Source: Bacillus sp. NP157
Lineage (GTDB): Bacteria > Pseudomonadota > Gammaproteobacteria > Xanthomonadales > Rhodanobacteraceae
DNA length: 64,000 bases
NCBI GenBank assembly: GCA_018889975.1
Contig: CP076546.1
Coordinates: 2,976,001-3,040,000 of the forward strand
Direction of reading: 5' to 3'
Shown here: one piece after another, positions 8,296 through 16,522 of the stretch
Position numbering within the stretch: position 1 is the stretch's first letter
Layout: the number at the start of each line of letters is the position of its first letter
Program-made: the position numbers and the translations under genes
Notes under the pieces: generated by a model
What the model saw: only the letters and a program-made list of their open reading frames with translations
Databases searched by the model: none
What the model was told of the DNA's origin: nothing

Positions 8296-8958
8296 ATGTC
8301 GTTCGCCCGTCCGCAGGCCTTTGCCGGGGTTCACCCGGATGCCGCCCGTATCGCCGCCATGAGCGCGGCGATTGCCCTCAACGTTGCCGTCCTCGTCGCC
8401 GTCATGCGGCCAATGGTGGCCGATATCGCCACGTTCACGCCGGAGCCCCGGGCGATCGTCCTGGTCGACCATCCGACCCCGCCCAAGGTCGTCCCGATCC
8501 CCGACATTAAACTGCCCGTGCTGCCGAAGCACACGCAGGCGGTCCAGGCGAAGCCGCGCCAGGCCACGCCCCAGCCGCCCGTGGTGGAGTCGGTGCCGAC
8601 GGATGAAGGATCCGCGCCACCGCAACCGATGGTGGAGGCGCCGGTCACCCAGGCACCTGCCGTGAATGCGGCGCCGGCGGAAACCACGCTCGCTTACGTC
8701 GCGGCGCCAGCACCCAAGTATCCGACCCAGGCCATCCGCGGTCACATGCAGGGCACGGTGACGCTACGCGTGCTGGTCGATGAAGCCGGCAAGCCGCTCG
8801 ACGTGGTGGTGGAGAACAGCAGCGGCCACGCCGTGCTGGACGACGCGGCACGCAAGCAGGTGCTGTCGAGCTGGCGGTTCCAGCCGGCCATCCAGGATGG
8901 CCAGCACGTGAAGGCCTGGGCGCGGATCCCGGTGACGTTCGACCTGCGCTCGCTTTAA
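8296..8958 (+). CDS. TonB family energy transducer
   Basis: A 220-residue TonB-type protein: cytoplasmic start, one membrane helix at about 18-40, a Pro/Val-rich periplasmic stretch (about 50-125, rich in PKVVP, PVVES, PQP repeats) and a C-terminal TonB domain (about 130-220) with YPTQAIRGHMQGTVTLRVLVD and WRFQPA motifs. It contacts TonB boxes of outer-membrane receptors. GGAGG stands seven bases before the ATG. No exbB/exbD is adjacent, so it must borrow an ExbBD pair from elsewhere or serve a different secretion role. Its TAA overlaps the stop of the convergent next gene. Confidence 0.88.
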   Translation: MSFARPQAFAGVHPDAARIAAMSAAIALNVAVLVAVMRPMVADIATFTPEPRAIVLVDHPTPPKVVPIPDIKLPVLPKHTQAVQAKPRQATPQPPVVESVPTDEGSAPPQPMVEAPVTQAPAVNAAPAETTLAYVAAPAPKYPTQAIRGHMQGTVTLRVLVDEAGKPLDVVVENSSGHAVLDDAARKQVLSSWRFQPAIQDGQHVKAWARIPVTFDLRSL

Positions 8959-9245
8959 CGCGAGGCGGTCATCACCACCACGTCCGGTTTGCGGGTGGCG
9001 CGGGCGATCAGCCAGACCAGGCCGACGACCAGCGCCACCGGCACCAGCACCGGCAGCAGGGCCAGCGCCACCACCGGCGCGATGGCCAGCATCAGCACGC
9101 CGCCGACCAGGGCACCGACCAGGCTGGCGACGACGTGGAACACACCGCCGATGATGCCGAAGACCAGCTTCAGCAGCGCGCCAACCAGCGCAAAGGCCAG
9201 CCAGAAGCCGGCGAAGAGGACGACAAGCGAGGTCATGACGATCAT
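8955..9245 (-). CDS. small inner-membrane protein, unknown function (96 aa)
   Basis: A 96-residue protein made almost only of hydrophobic residues, with about three membrane helices separated by glycine turns (GIIGGVF, GALVGGVL) and a short basic tail (RATRKPD). I know of no function. The start at 9245 is backed by GGAGA seven bases upstream; a second Met lies three codons later. Its stop overlaps the TonB stop on the other strand. It is divergent from the cysteine-dioxygenase-like gene. Confidence 0.7.
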   Translation of the reverse strand: MIVMTSLVVLFAGFWLAFALVGALLKLVFGIIGGVFHVVASLVGALVGGVLMLAIAPVVALALLPVLVPVALVVGLVWLIARATRKPDVVVMTASR

Positions 9246-9347
9246 GGTGGTTCTCCGTGCTCCGATACCCGCCGCGGTGGGCGGTATGGCAGTTCGATGC
9301 AGCCGTGGCTGAAAGCGTTTAAAGCCCATGCGAAAGACCGGGGTTAC

Positions 9348-9381
9348 GCCTGTTTAACAGGCGCCATGGTCCACTGGCGCC
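9348..9381 (+). other. two adjacent hairpins before the cysteine-dioxygenase-like gene
   Basis: Two perfect inverted repeats that touch each other: GCCTG-TTTAA-CAGGC (9348-9362) and GGCGCCA (9360-9366) with TGGCGCC (9375-9381). They share the bases 9360-9362 and so are mutually exclusive folds. They lie 28 bases before the start at 9409. This could be a small leader switch or an operator; nothing in the sequence decides it. Confidence 0.4.
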
Positions 9382-9408
9382 AGTCGATTTACCGGGGCGG
9401 CGCGTTGC

Positions 9409-9987
9409 ATGGGTAAGCGTTCTTCCATCATCAAAACCTTGCGGGACATCGCGTTCGACCATTCGGACGCGACGATGCCCGACCTCGCCTCCATGGGGCG
9501 GGCGCTTGGTAGTGCGCTGCATTCCCGCCAGGACGAAGTGTCGGCCGCGCTGGGCAGCCTGCGCGAGCGCCGGCGCGGATTCGAGCGCTGGATGGTCGCC
9601 GAGCGCAACAAGCCCGGCACCAGCGTGCTGATCCTGGCCTGGCCACCCGGCTATGCCACGCCGGTGCACGACCACGGTGGCCTGTGGGGCCTTGAAGCGA
9701 CCATCGCCGGTGCGCTCGAGGTTGAGTCCTTCCTTAAGGATGGCACCGACGAGACCCTGCGCAGCACCGGTCGCACCTGGCTTGGCCCGGGCGACGCCAC
9801 GTGGTTCGAAGGTACCGAAGAGCATGCACACCGCTGTCGCAATTTGTCGCGGCACGACACGGCGCTCACGCTTCACGTGTACGGTGGCGATCTGGCACAG
9901 TACCTCGCGTATGAGCAGCCCGGTCCTTCGGGACACTGGATCGCACGACCGAGGCAATCGATCATTGCGGGACGCCTGACGGCCTGA
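9409..9987 (+). CDS. cysteine dioxygenase-like thiol dioxygenase
   Basis: A 192-residue cupin of the cysteine dioxygenase type I family, which uses Fe(II) and O2 to oxidise cysteine (or a related thiol such as 3-mercaptopropionate) to the sulfinate. Cupin motif 1 is PVHDHGGLWG (about 84-93), giving two iron His ligands. Motif 2 includes EEHAHRCRN and TLHVYGG (about 138-164), giving the third His and the typical LHVY signature. The crosslinked Cys of the mammalian enzyme is not evident, as is usual in bacteria. It is followed 49 bases later by an FAD/NAD(P) protein, a pairing that suggests a shared sulfur-compound pathway. The substrate is not determined. Confidence 0.85.
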   Translation: MGKRSSIIKTLRDIAFDHSDATMPDLASMGRALGSALHSRQDEVSAALGSLRERRRGFERWMVAERNKPGTSVLILAWPPGYATPVHDHGGLWGLEATIAGALEVESFLKDGTDETLRSTGRTWLGPGDATWFEGTEEHAHRCRNLSRHDTALTLHVYGGDLAQYLAYEQPGPSGHWIARPRQSIIAGRLTA

Positions 9988-10036
9988 CGGTCTCACGGCC
10001 CTCCACCCCAAACCAACGGGCGAAGGACCAGTACAC

Positions 10037-11410
10037 ATGTTTCATAAGGTCGCCATCATCGGCGGTGGCGCAGCGGCGGCAACGCTGGTGAGCGAACTGC
10101 TCGAACGCCGGACGCCAAAACCTCTGCACCTGACCTGGTTCGCCGGCAGCGCGCAACCGGGGCGCGGCGTCGCCTACGGCACGCCATCGGATCGCCACCT
10201 GCTCAACGTGCGGGCGGCGTCGATGGGCATGTTCGTGAGCAAGCCGGGCGGCTTCCTCGAATTCGCCCAGTCCCTCGATCCCACGGTGAAGGGATCCGAT
10301 TTCCTGCCGCGCAGGCTCTACGGCGACTTCCTGCAGACGCGGGTCGACGCGGCGATGAAAAACGCCAGCCAGCTCGGCCACGACATCAACATGGTGCCTT
10401 TCGCGGCCGAGTCGCTCGTGCCGTCCAGCGAGGGCGTCACCATCGGCTACGGCGAGGAGGAAGCGCACGCGGATGCGGCCGTACTCGCCATCGGTTCGCT
10501 CCCGCCGCGCCCGCTCCCGGGCGTGCAGGACGCGGCGATCGCCAGTGGCCGCTACGTCACCGATCCCTGGCCGTACCTCGCCGCGGCGGAAGGCGACGAT
10601 CGCCCGTTACGCGTCCTGGTCATCGGCCTCGGCCTGACCGCGGTCGATGTCGTGCTCGAACTGTCCGCACGCTGGCCGATGGCGCACTTCACCGCGCTGT
10701 CCCGGCACGGCCACCTGCCCGAGCCGCACCTGGCCGCGGCATCGGCGCCGGGCGACGATGGCAACGACCTCGCCGACCAGCTGCATGACGACCCGAACGT
10801 GCGCGGGTGGCTGCACCGCCTGCGCGATGCGGCCGAGCACGCCGACGACTGGCGCACCGTCGTCGACGGCTTGCGTCCGCACACACAGTCCCTGTGGAAC
10901 GAGCTACCGCCGGCCGAACGCGCCCGCTTCCTGCGCCACGCTCGCTGGGCGTGGGAACGCGCGCGCCATCGCATGCCGCCGCAGGTCGCCCGGAACGTCG
11001 AAAAGCTGGAGGCGGCCGGCAAGCTCACCCGCCTGCGCGGTCGCATGCAGTCGGTCGCGTTGCGGATGGACGGCGACCTCGACGTCGTGCGCCGCGAAAC
11101 CGGCAAGGACACCACGCTGTCGGAAACCTACGACATCGTGATCCAGACGGTGGGCCTGAACACCGACACGCTGCGCACGGACCACGTGCTGATGCGCCAG
11201 CTGGTCATCGACGGGCTGGTGAAGCCCGACGCGCTGGGCCTCGGCCTTTCCGCGCAGCCCGACGGCCACGTGCTGGACGCCGACGGCAAGCCGCGTGGCA
11301 ACCTGTTCGCCATCGGCAGCCTGCTGCGTGGTGCGTTGTGGGAGTCGACGGCGATCCCGGAGATCCGCAAGCAGGCGCAGGCGGTGGCCAACATGCTGGT
11401 CGCACCGTAG
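10037..11410 (+). CDS. FAD/NAD(P)-binding protein (HpaO-like)
   Basis: A 457-residue flavoprotein of the FAD-NAD(P)-binding (PF13454) group. The N-terminal dinucleotide fold has AIIGGGAAAATLV (about 5-17). GVAYGTPSDRHLLNVRAASMG is the family signature near residue 50. A second Rossmann motif, VLVIGLGLTAVDVVLEL, sits near 194-210 and probably takes NAD(P)H. The C-terminus has NLFAIGSLLRGALWESTAIPEIR, the usual FAD-contact end. AAGGA lies nine bases before the ATG. It probably acts as a monooxygenase or reductase together with the thiol dioxygenase upstream; the substrate is unknown. Confidence 0.85.
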   Translation: MFHKVAIIGGGAAAATLVSELLERRTPKPLHLTWFAGSAQPGRGVAYGTPSDRHLLNVRAASMGMFVSKPGGFLEFAQSLDPTVKGSDFLPRRLYGDFLQTRVDAAMKNASQLGHDINMVPFAAESLVPSSEGVTIGYGEEEAHADAAVLAIGSLPPRPLPGVQDAAIASGRYVTDPWPYLAAAEGDDRPLRVLVIGLGLTAVDVVLELSARWPMAHFTALSRHGHLPEPHLAAASAPGDDGNDLADQLHDDPNVRGWLHRLRDAAEHADDWRTVVDGLRPHTQSLWNELPPAERARFLRHARWAWERARHRMPPQVARNVEKLEAAGKLTRLRGRMQSVALRMDGDLDVVRRETGKDTTLSETYDIVIQTVGLNTDTLRTDHVLMRQLVIDGLVKPDALGLGLSAQPDGHVLDADGKPRGNLFAIGSLLRGALWESTAIPEIRKQAQAVANMLVAP

Positions 11411-11429
11411 CGCCTGCCGGGCGCAGGCC

Positions 11430-12449
11430 TTACTGCGCCCATCCCTCCAGCACGACCTTGCCGATGGCCGCGCCGCTCTCCGCCAACGCGTGCGCGCGGC
11501 GCAGGTTGGCGGCATCGATCCGGCCCAGGTGCTCGCGCATCGTGCTGCGGATCACGCCCGCGTCGACCAGGTTGGCTACCTCGCCGAGCAAGTGGCCCTG
11601 CTCGCCCATGTCGTCGGTATGGAATCCCGAGCGGGTGAACATGGATTCCCAGTGCAGGGAGATGCTTTTGGCCTTGAGCAGGCGGATGTCGATCAGCTCC
11701 GCCGGGTCGTCGATGATGCCGATCTTGCCCTGCGGCTTCATCAGCCTGGGGAAGGTGGCGAAATGCTGTTCCGTCCGGGTCAGGCTGAGCACGTAGTCGA
11801 CGCCGCCCGGCGCCACCGCCAGCACTTCGTCGTCCAGCGGCTTTGCGTGGTCGACCACGTGATGGGCGCCCAGCGCCTCGACCCACTCGCGCGTTTCCGG
11901 CCGCGACGCCGTGCCGATCACGGTCAGGCCGGTCAGCCGCCGGGCGAGTTGCACCGCCATGGAACCTACCCCACCCGCGGCGCCGATCACCAGCAAGGTA
12001 GCCGGCTGGCCCTGCGTGCCGTGGGGGATGCCGAGGCGGTCGAACATGAGCTCCCACGCGGTGATGGTGGTTAACGGCAGCGCGGCCGCTTCTGCCATCG
12101 ACAGCGTGGACGGCTTGCGGCCGACGATCCGCTCGTCGACCAGGTGGTACTCGCTGTTCGCCCCGGGGCGTGAGCGATCGCCCGCGTACCACACCGCGTC
12201 GCCGGGTTTGAACCGGCTTGCCTCCGGACCCGCCGCGATGACGATGCCGGCGACATCCCAGCCGAGCACGCCATCCTTGCCGGCGGGATCCACCCGCTGG
12301 CGGACCTTGGTGTCCACCGGGTTCACCGAGATGGCCTCGACCTTGACCAGCAGGTCGCGAGCGGAGGCCACGGGCGTGGGCAGTTCGGCGTCGAGCAGGC
12401 TCTGCGGATCGTCGATCGGCAGGGACTTGCGGTAGACCACGGCTTTCAT
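11430..12449 (-). CDS. zinc-type alcohol dehydrogenase-like quinone oxidoreductase
   Basis: A 339-residue medium-chain dehydrogenase/reductase of the zinc-binding alcohol dehydrogenase-like group (TIGR02817 type). The N-terminal GroES-like domain (1-125) has VKVEAISVNPVDTKVR and LGWDVAGIVIAAG. The NADPH domain has LLVIGAAGGVGSMAVQLARR (about 151-170). The Cys/His zinc ligands of true alcohol dehydrogenases are lacking, so it most likely reduces quinones or enones with NADPH. GGAG is seven bases before the ATG. It lies 21 bases behind the MFS exporter on the same strand, so an operon for handling or exporting a toxic compound is plausible. Confidence 0.9.
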   Translation of the reverse strand: MKAVVYRKSLPIDDPQSLLDAELPTPVASARDLLVKVEAISVNPVDTKVRQRVDPAGKDGVLGWDVAGIVIAAGPEASRFKPGDAVWYAGDRSRPGANSEYHLVDERIVGRKPSTLSMAEAAALPLTTITAWELMFDRLGIPHGTQGQPATLLVIGAAGGVGSMAVQLARRLTGLTVIGTASRPETREWVEALGAHHVVDHAKPLDDEVLAVAPGGVDYVLSLTRTEQHFATFPRLMKPQGKIGIIDDPAELIDIRLLKAKSISLHWESMFTRSGFHTDDMGEQGHLLGEVANLVDAGVIRSTMREHLGRIDAANLRRAHALAESGAAIGKVVLEGWAQ

Positions 12450-12470
12450 GGATGGCTCCGGCTTGGGGAT

Positions 12471-13658
12471 TCAGGCGTTCCCGGTAGCGGCCAGCACGGG
12501 GCGGCGACGCTCCAGGGCACTGCTGGCCATCGTAGCAACCAGCCCCGCCACCGTCACAGCCGCGCCGGCCAGGCTCACCATCGGCAAGGCATGGCCGGCG
12601 GCGATGATGGCACCACCCAGCCAGGCGCCACCGGCATTGCCGAGGTTGAATGCGGCGATGTTAAGGGTCGAGGCAAGGTTCGGTGCGTCGCCCGCGACAT
12701 GCACCACGCGGGACTGCAGCGGCGCCACCGTGGCGAACGAGGCCACGCCCCAGACGAAGATGGTGACGATGGCGGCGACCGTGTCGTGCATGGTCCATGC
12801 GAACAGGGCCATCAGCAACGCAAGCACCACGAGGATACCGACCAGCGACGGCATCAGGCGCCAGTCGGCCAGGCGTCCACCGAGCATATTGCCAATGGTC
12901 GTGCCCAGGCCGAACAGCACCAGCACCGCACCGGTCCAGCGTGGGCTCACATGCGAGACGTCCTGCAGGATCGGGGCGATATAGGTGAACACGGTGAACA
13001 CGCCACCGAAGCCGAGCACGGTCATGCCCAGGGCGATCAGCACCTGCGGCTCGCGCAACACGCGTAGCTCGCGACCCATGTGCGGCGCCTTGAGGTTCGG
13101 CAGCGCGGGCACGAAGCGCGCCACGGCCAGCGCCGCCAGCACGCCGAGCACGGTCACCGCCCAGAAGGTCGAGCGCCAGCCGGCCCACTGACCCAGGAAG
13201 GTGCCGAACGGCACGCCCAGCACATTGGCTAGGGTGAGCCCGGCGAACATCAGCGCGATGGCGCGGGCGCGCTGGCTGGCCGGCACGAGGTGCGCGGCGA
13301 CCACGGCACCGATCCCGAAGAACGAGCCATGGCAGAAGGCGGCGACCACGCGGGCCACCATCAGCACGTCGTAGTTCCAGGCCACGGCGCAGAGGGCGTT
13401 GCCGACGATGAACAGGCCCATCAGCAACAGCAGCGCGCGCTTGCGCTCCAGCTTCGCGGTCAGCGCGGCCAGCAGCGGCGCACCCACGGCCACGCCCAGC
13501 GCATAACCGGACACCAGCATGCCGGCGGCGGGGATGCCGACGTGGAGATCGGAGGCCACCTCGGGCAGCAGGCCCATGATGACGAATTCGGTGGTGCCGA
13601 TGGCGAACGCGGCCACGGCCAGCGCCAGCAAGGGCAGACGGGACGATGACGAATCCAT
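12471..13658 (-). CDS. MFS efflux transporter (DHA1, AraJ/YdhP type)
   Basis: A 395-residue twelve-helix major facilitator of the arabinose-efflux/chloramphenicol-resistance group. The N-terminus FAIGTTEFVIMGLLPEVA is the signature of the AraJ/YdhP subfamily, and GSFFGIGAVVAAHLVPASQRARAIALMFAG is the conserved helix 4-5 loop. Such proteins export sugars or drugs using the proton gradient. The start at 13658 matches the family N-terminus; a longer frame to 13730 adds an atypical tail. First gene of a two-gene operon with the oxidoreductase, and divergent from the cardiolipin synthase. Confidence 0.9.
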   Translation of the reverse strand: MDSSSSRLPLLALAVAAFAIGTTEFVIMGLLPEVASDLHVGIPAAGMLVSGYALGVAVGAPLLAALTAKLERKRALLLLMGLFIVGNALCAVAWNYDVLMVARVVAAFCHGSFFGIGAVVAAHLVPASQRARAIALMFAGLTLANVLGVPFGTFLGQWAGWRSTFWAVTVLGVLAALAVARFVPALPNLKAPHMGRELRVLREPQVLIALGMTVLGFGGVFTVFTYIAPILQDVSHVSPRWTGAVLVLFGLGTTIGNMLGGRLADWRLMPSLVGILVVLALLMALFAWTMHDTVAAIVTIFVWGVASFATVAPLQSRVVHVAGDAPNLASTLNIAAFNLGNAGGAWLGGAIIAAGHALPMVSLAGAAVTVAGLVATMASSALERRRPVLAATGNA

Positions 13659-13777
13659 AGGATAGGCTCGGAAGAAAGGGACGATGGCGTCTATTTTCCG
13701 GATCAGGCAGGCATGCAAATACTCCCCCACGCGACAAAGACTCTTGCCGCAGACTTGAATATCGAGGGTCGCGCGGC

Positions 13778-15199
13778 ATGATCGCGACGCTGATCGCGGT
13801 GGCGGCGCTGGCCCTGCACGGCGCCGGCGTGCTGGCTGCCATGCATGCGGTGATGAATACCCGGACCGCCCAGGGCGCCTTCGCGTGGGTGCTTGGGCTG
13901 GTCCTCGTCCCCTACGTCACCCTGATCCCCTACCTGTTCCTCGGTGCCAGCCACTTCGGCGGCTACGTCGACCTGCATCGCCAGCGCCAGGCGCGCTTTT
14001 TCATGTTGCACGACGAAGCCGAGCACCCGGCACGCCCGGGCCTTACGCCGCACGAGAAGCCCGTGCACGACAGCCGCTACGATGCCATCGGCTTCATGCT
14101 GAAGACGGCAATGCATGCCGGCAATGCGTTGTCGCTGCACATCGACGGCAACGCGGCCTTCGACGCGATGCTCGGCGCCATCGCCCGCGCCGAACACTAC
14201 GTGCTGGTGCAGTTCTTCATCATCCACGACGACGGGCTGGGCCGGCGCCTGCGCGATGCGCTGCTCGAGCGGGCAGCGAAGGGCGTGCATATCTGCCTGC
14301 TCTACGACAGCATCGGCAGCCATGCGTTGCCCGACGCGTACGTCGAGTCGCTGCGCAAGGGCGGCGTGGACGTGCACCGCTTTGCCACCCGACGCTTCCG
14401 CAATCGCTTCCAGCTCAACTTCCGCAACCATCGCAAGGTGCTGGTGGTGGACGGTGAGCGCGGCTTCGTCGGCGGGCTGAATGCCGGCGACGAATACCTG
14501 GGCCTGAAACCGCCGCTCGCCCCCTGGCGCGATACCCACATGCAGATCGAAGGGCCCGCCGTGGCCGACCTGCAGCGCGTTTTCGCCGAAGACTGGTACT
14601 GGGTGACTGGCGAGCGGCCGCCCTCGATGCCGCCGCCGGAGCGCTGCGGCCGCGCGAGCACCATGATCGTCGCGACCGGGCCGGCCGACCGCCAGGAAAG
14701 CTGCTCGCTGTTCTTCACCCAGGCCATCCACGCGGCGAAAAAGCGGGTCTGGATCACGTCGCCCTACTTCGTGCCCGACCAGGCCGTGTTCGGCGCATTG
14801 CGCCTGGCCGTGTACCGTGGCGTGGACGTGCGCATCCTGATCCCGTCGCGGCCGGACCATCGCACGGTGTTCATGGCCTCCACGCTGTACGCGCACGAAG
14901 CCACCATCGCCGGCATCCGCATGTTTCGCTACCTGCCGGGCTTCGTCCACCAGAAGGTGATGCTGATCGACGACGACACCGCCGTGGTCGGCAGTATGAA
15001 CCTCGACAATCGCAGCTTCCGGCTCAACTTCGAGATCACCGCGCTGAACGTCGACGTGCCGTTCGCCAGTGAAGTGGAAGCCATGCTCAAGGCCGACTTC
15101 GCGCAGAGCGACGAGGTGAACCCCAACGATTACCGCCGCCTGCCCTACCTGCGCCAGGTGGCCCTGCACGTGGCACGCCTGTTCGACCCCGTGCTGTAG
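13778..15199 (+). CDS. cls: cardiolipin synthase (phospholipase D type)
   Basis: A 473-residue membrane enzyme that joins two phosphatidylglycerols (or PG and another phospholipid) into cardiolipin. Two N-terminal membrane helices (about 1-18 and 28-52) are followed by two phospholipase D domains, each with an HKD motif: NHRKVLVVDGERGFVGGLN near 218 and HQKVMLIDDDTAVVGSMNLDNRS near 392. Length and layout match ClsA-type enzymes. The gene stands alone: the start lies about 120 bases from the divergent MFS gene and the following esterase has its own leader. Confidence 0.93.
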   Translation: MIATLIAVAALALHGAGVLAAMHAVMNTRTAQGAFAWVLGLVLVPYVTLIPYLFLGASHFGGYVDLHRQRQARFFMLHDEAEHPARPGLTPHEKPVHDSRYDAIGFMLKTAMHAGNALSLHIDGNAAFDAMLGAIARAEHYVLVQFFIIHDDGLGRRLRDALLERAAKGVHICLLYDSIGSHALPDAYVESLRKGGVDVHRFATRRFRNRFQLNFRNHRKVLVVDGERGFVGGLNAGDEYLGLKPPLAPWRDTHMQIEGPAVADLQRVFAEDWYWVTGERPPSMPPPERCGRASTMIVATGPADRQESCSLFFTQAIHAAKKRVWITSPYFVPDQAVFGALRLAVYRGVDVRILIPSRPDHRTVFMASTLYAHEATIAGIRMFRYLPGFVHQKVMLIDDDTAVVGSMNLDNRSFRLNFEITALNVDVPFASEVEAMLKADFAQSDEVNPNDYRRLPYLRQVALHVARLFDPVL

Positions 15200-15302
15200 C
15201 GTCCCTTGCCGTAACGCCATTACTGCGTTCCACTGGCACCGCCGCTTCCCGTTGGCATCGATCCCGTGGGAATGCGCCCCGACATCCTGGAGATAACGTC
15301 TT

Positions 15303-16070
15303 ATGCTCCGCACCCTCGCCTTCCTTACCGCCGCGATCGTCGCGGGCAGTGCCAGCGCGGCCCCCGCGCAGTTCGCCGAACGCAGCGTCGACGTGCACGG
15401 CAAGACCTACCGCTACCAGGTGTTCATCCCCGCCAACGTCAAGGCGCATCCGTCCGTGGTGCTGTTCCTCCACGGCAGCGGCGAGCGCGGCAACGACAAC
15501 CAGAAGCAGATGTCGCAAGGCCTGCCGCCGTGGCTGAAACAGCACATGGACTTCCCGGCCGTCGTCGTCATCCCGCAGGCACCGGACGACACCGAGTGGA
15601 CGGACAAGGCCGACGCGGAGATGGCGATGGCCGCGCTGGAGAAGAGCGTGAAGGAATTCGACGGCGACCGTAAGCGCCTCTACCTCACCGGCCTGTCGAT
15701 GGGCGGCTACGGGTCCTGGCAGCTCGCCGCCGATCATCCGGACACCTTCGCCGCGGCCGCGATCATCTGTGGCGGCATCGTCCCGCTACCCGACGAGGAA
15801 GGGCGCCACCTGTTCGTCCACGGCGCACCGGCCGGCACGGATCCCTACGCGTGGGTCGCCAACGCCATCGGCAAGACGCCGGTGTGGATCTTCCACGGTG
15901 GCGACGACAACGTCGTGCCGACCGAGGAGTCGCGCAAGATGAACGCGGCGCTGAAGAAGCGCGGTGCCGAGGTGAAGTACAGCGAGTTCGCAGGCGTGAA
16001 CCACGGATCGTGGATGCGGGCGTATGCGGAGCCGAGCCTGTGGGAGTGGATGTTTAGCCACACGCGGTGA
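15303..16070 (+). CDS. exported alpha/beta-hydrolase esterase (LpqC-like)
   Basis: A 255-residue periplasmic or secreted serine hydrolase. A Sec signal peptide covers about 1-19 (cleaved after ASA). The oxyanion-side motif is VVLFLHGSGERGNDN (about 52-66), the nucleophile elbow is GLSMGGYG with the Ser near residue 138, the acid is in HGGDDNVVP and the His in GVNHGSWM near the end. The arrangement fits the polyhydroxybutyrate depolymerase/dienelactone-like family. The TGA is directly abutted by a REP unit. Substrate unknown; feruloyl or acetyl esters are possible. Confidence 0.87.
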   Translation: MLRTLAFLTAAIVAGSASAAPAQFAERSVDVHGKTYRYQVFIPANVKAHPSVVLFLHGSGERGNDNQKQMSQGLPPWLKQHMDFPAVVVIPQAPDDTEWTDKADAEMAMAALEKSVKEFDGDRKRLYLTGLSMGGYGSWQLAADHPDTFAAAAIICGGIVPLPDEEGRHLFVHGAPAGTDPYAWVANAIGKTPVWIFHGGDDNVVPTEESRKMNAALKKRGAEVKYSEFAGVNHGSWMRAYAEPSLWEWMFSHTR

Positions 16071-16093
16071 TGTAGGAGCGCGCCTGCGCGCGA
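16071..16093 (+). repeat. single REP unit abutting the esterase stop
   Basis: One REP unit beginning TGTAGGAGCG with no partner nearby. Its first base follows the TGA of the esterase gene without a gap. The convergent small membrane-protein gene ends eight bases later at 16101. Confidence 0.9.
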
Positions 16094-16100
16094 ACCACCC

Positions 16101-16493
16101 TCACGGATTGCGCAAATGCCCAATCAAATCCTTCAACCCACCCGAAAACGCCGCCCACCCGATGCTCGCGCCCACCAGCGCACCCAGCATCTCGAACAGC
16201 ACCCGCAGGCCCATCGAATCCGGATCGTGCACCGCGGCCAGCTTCACCCGCAGCAGCTGCGGTGACTGGATCGGCACGAAGTTGAAGTAGAACGAGTTCC
16301 AGATGTCTTCGCCACCGGCGATGACGAAGGCGAGGATGACGGCGACCGCCAGCTCGGCGCCGTGGCTCCAGCCATTGGCCTTGCCGAACATGCGCACCAG
16401 CACGTAGATGACGATGCCCACGAGCAGCGCGATGCCGCCTACTTCCAGGGCGCCTTCGATGCCGTAACCCATCCAGCTGCGATCAAATGGCAT
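16101..16493 (-). CDS. small inner-membrane protein, unknown function (130 aa)
   Basis: A 130-residue protein with three or four membrane helices (about 18-36, 46-64 and 98-116). There is a soluble loop between helices 2 and 3 (FNFVPIQSPQLLRVKLAAVHDPDS). I do not recognise the family. It begins 29 bases behind the MFS gene on the same strand, so they are probably one transcript; a role next to the transporter is only a guess. Its end meets the REP unit behind the esterase. Confidence 0.7.
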   Translation of the reverse strand: MPFDRSWMGYGIEGALEVGGIALLVGIVIYVLVRMFGKANGWSHGAELAVAVILAFVIAGGEDIWNSFYFNFVPIQSPQLLRVKLAAVHDPDSMGLRVLFEMLGALVGASIGWAAFSGGLKDLIGHLRNP

Positions 16494-16522
16494 GTTGGCG
16501 ACTCGTGGGGATCAGGCGGCCA

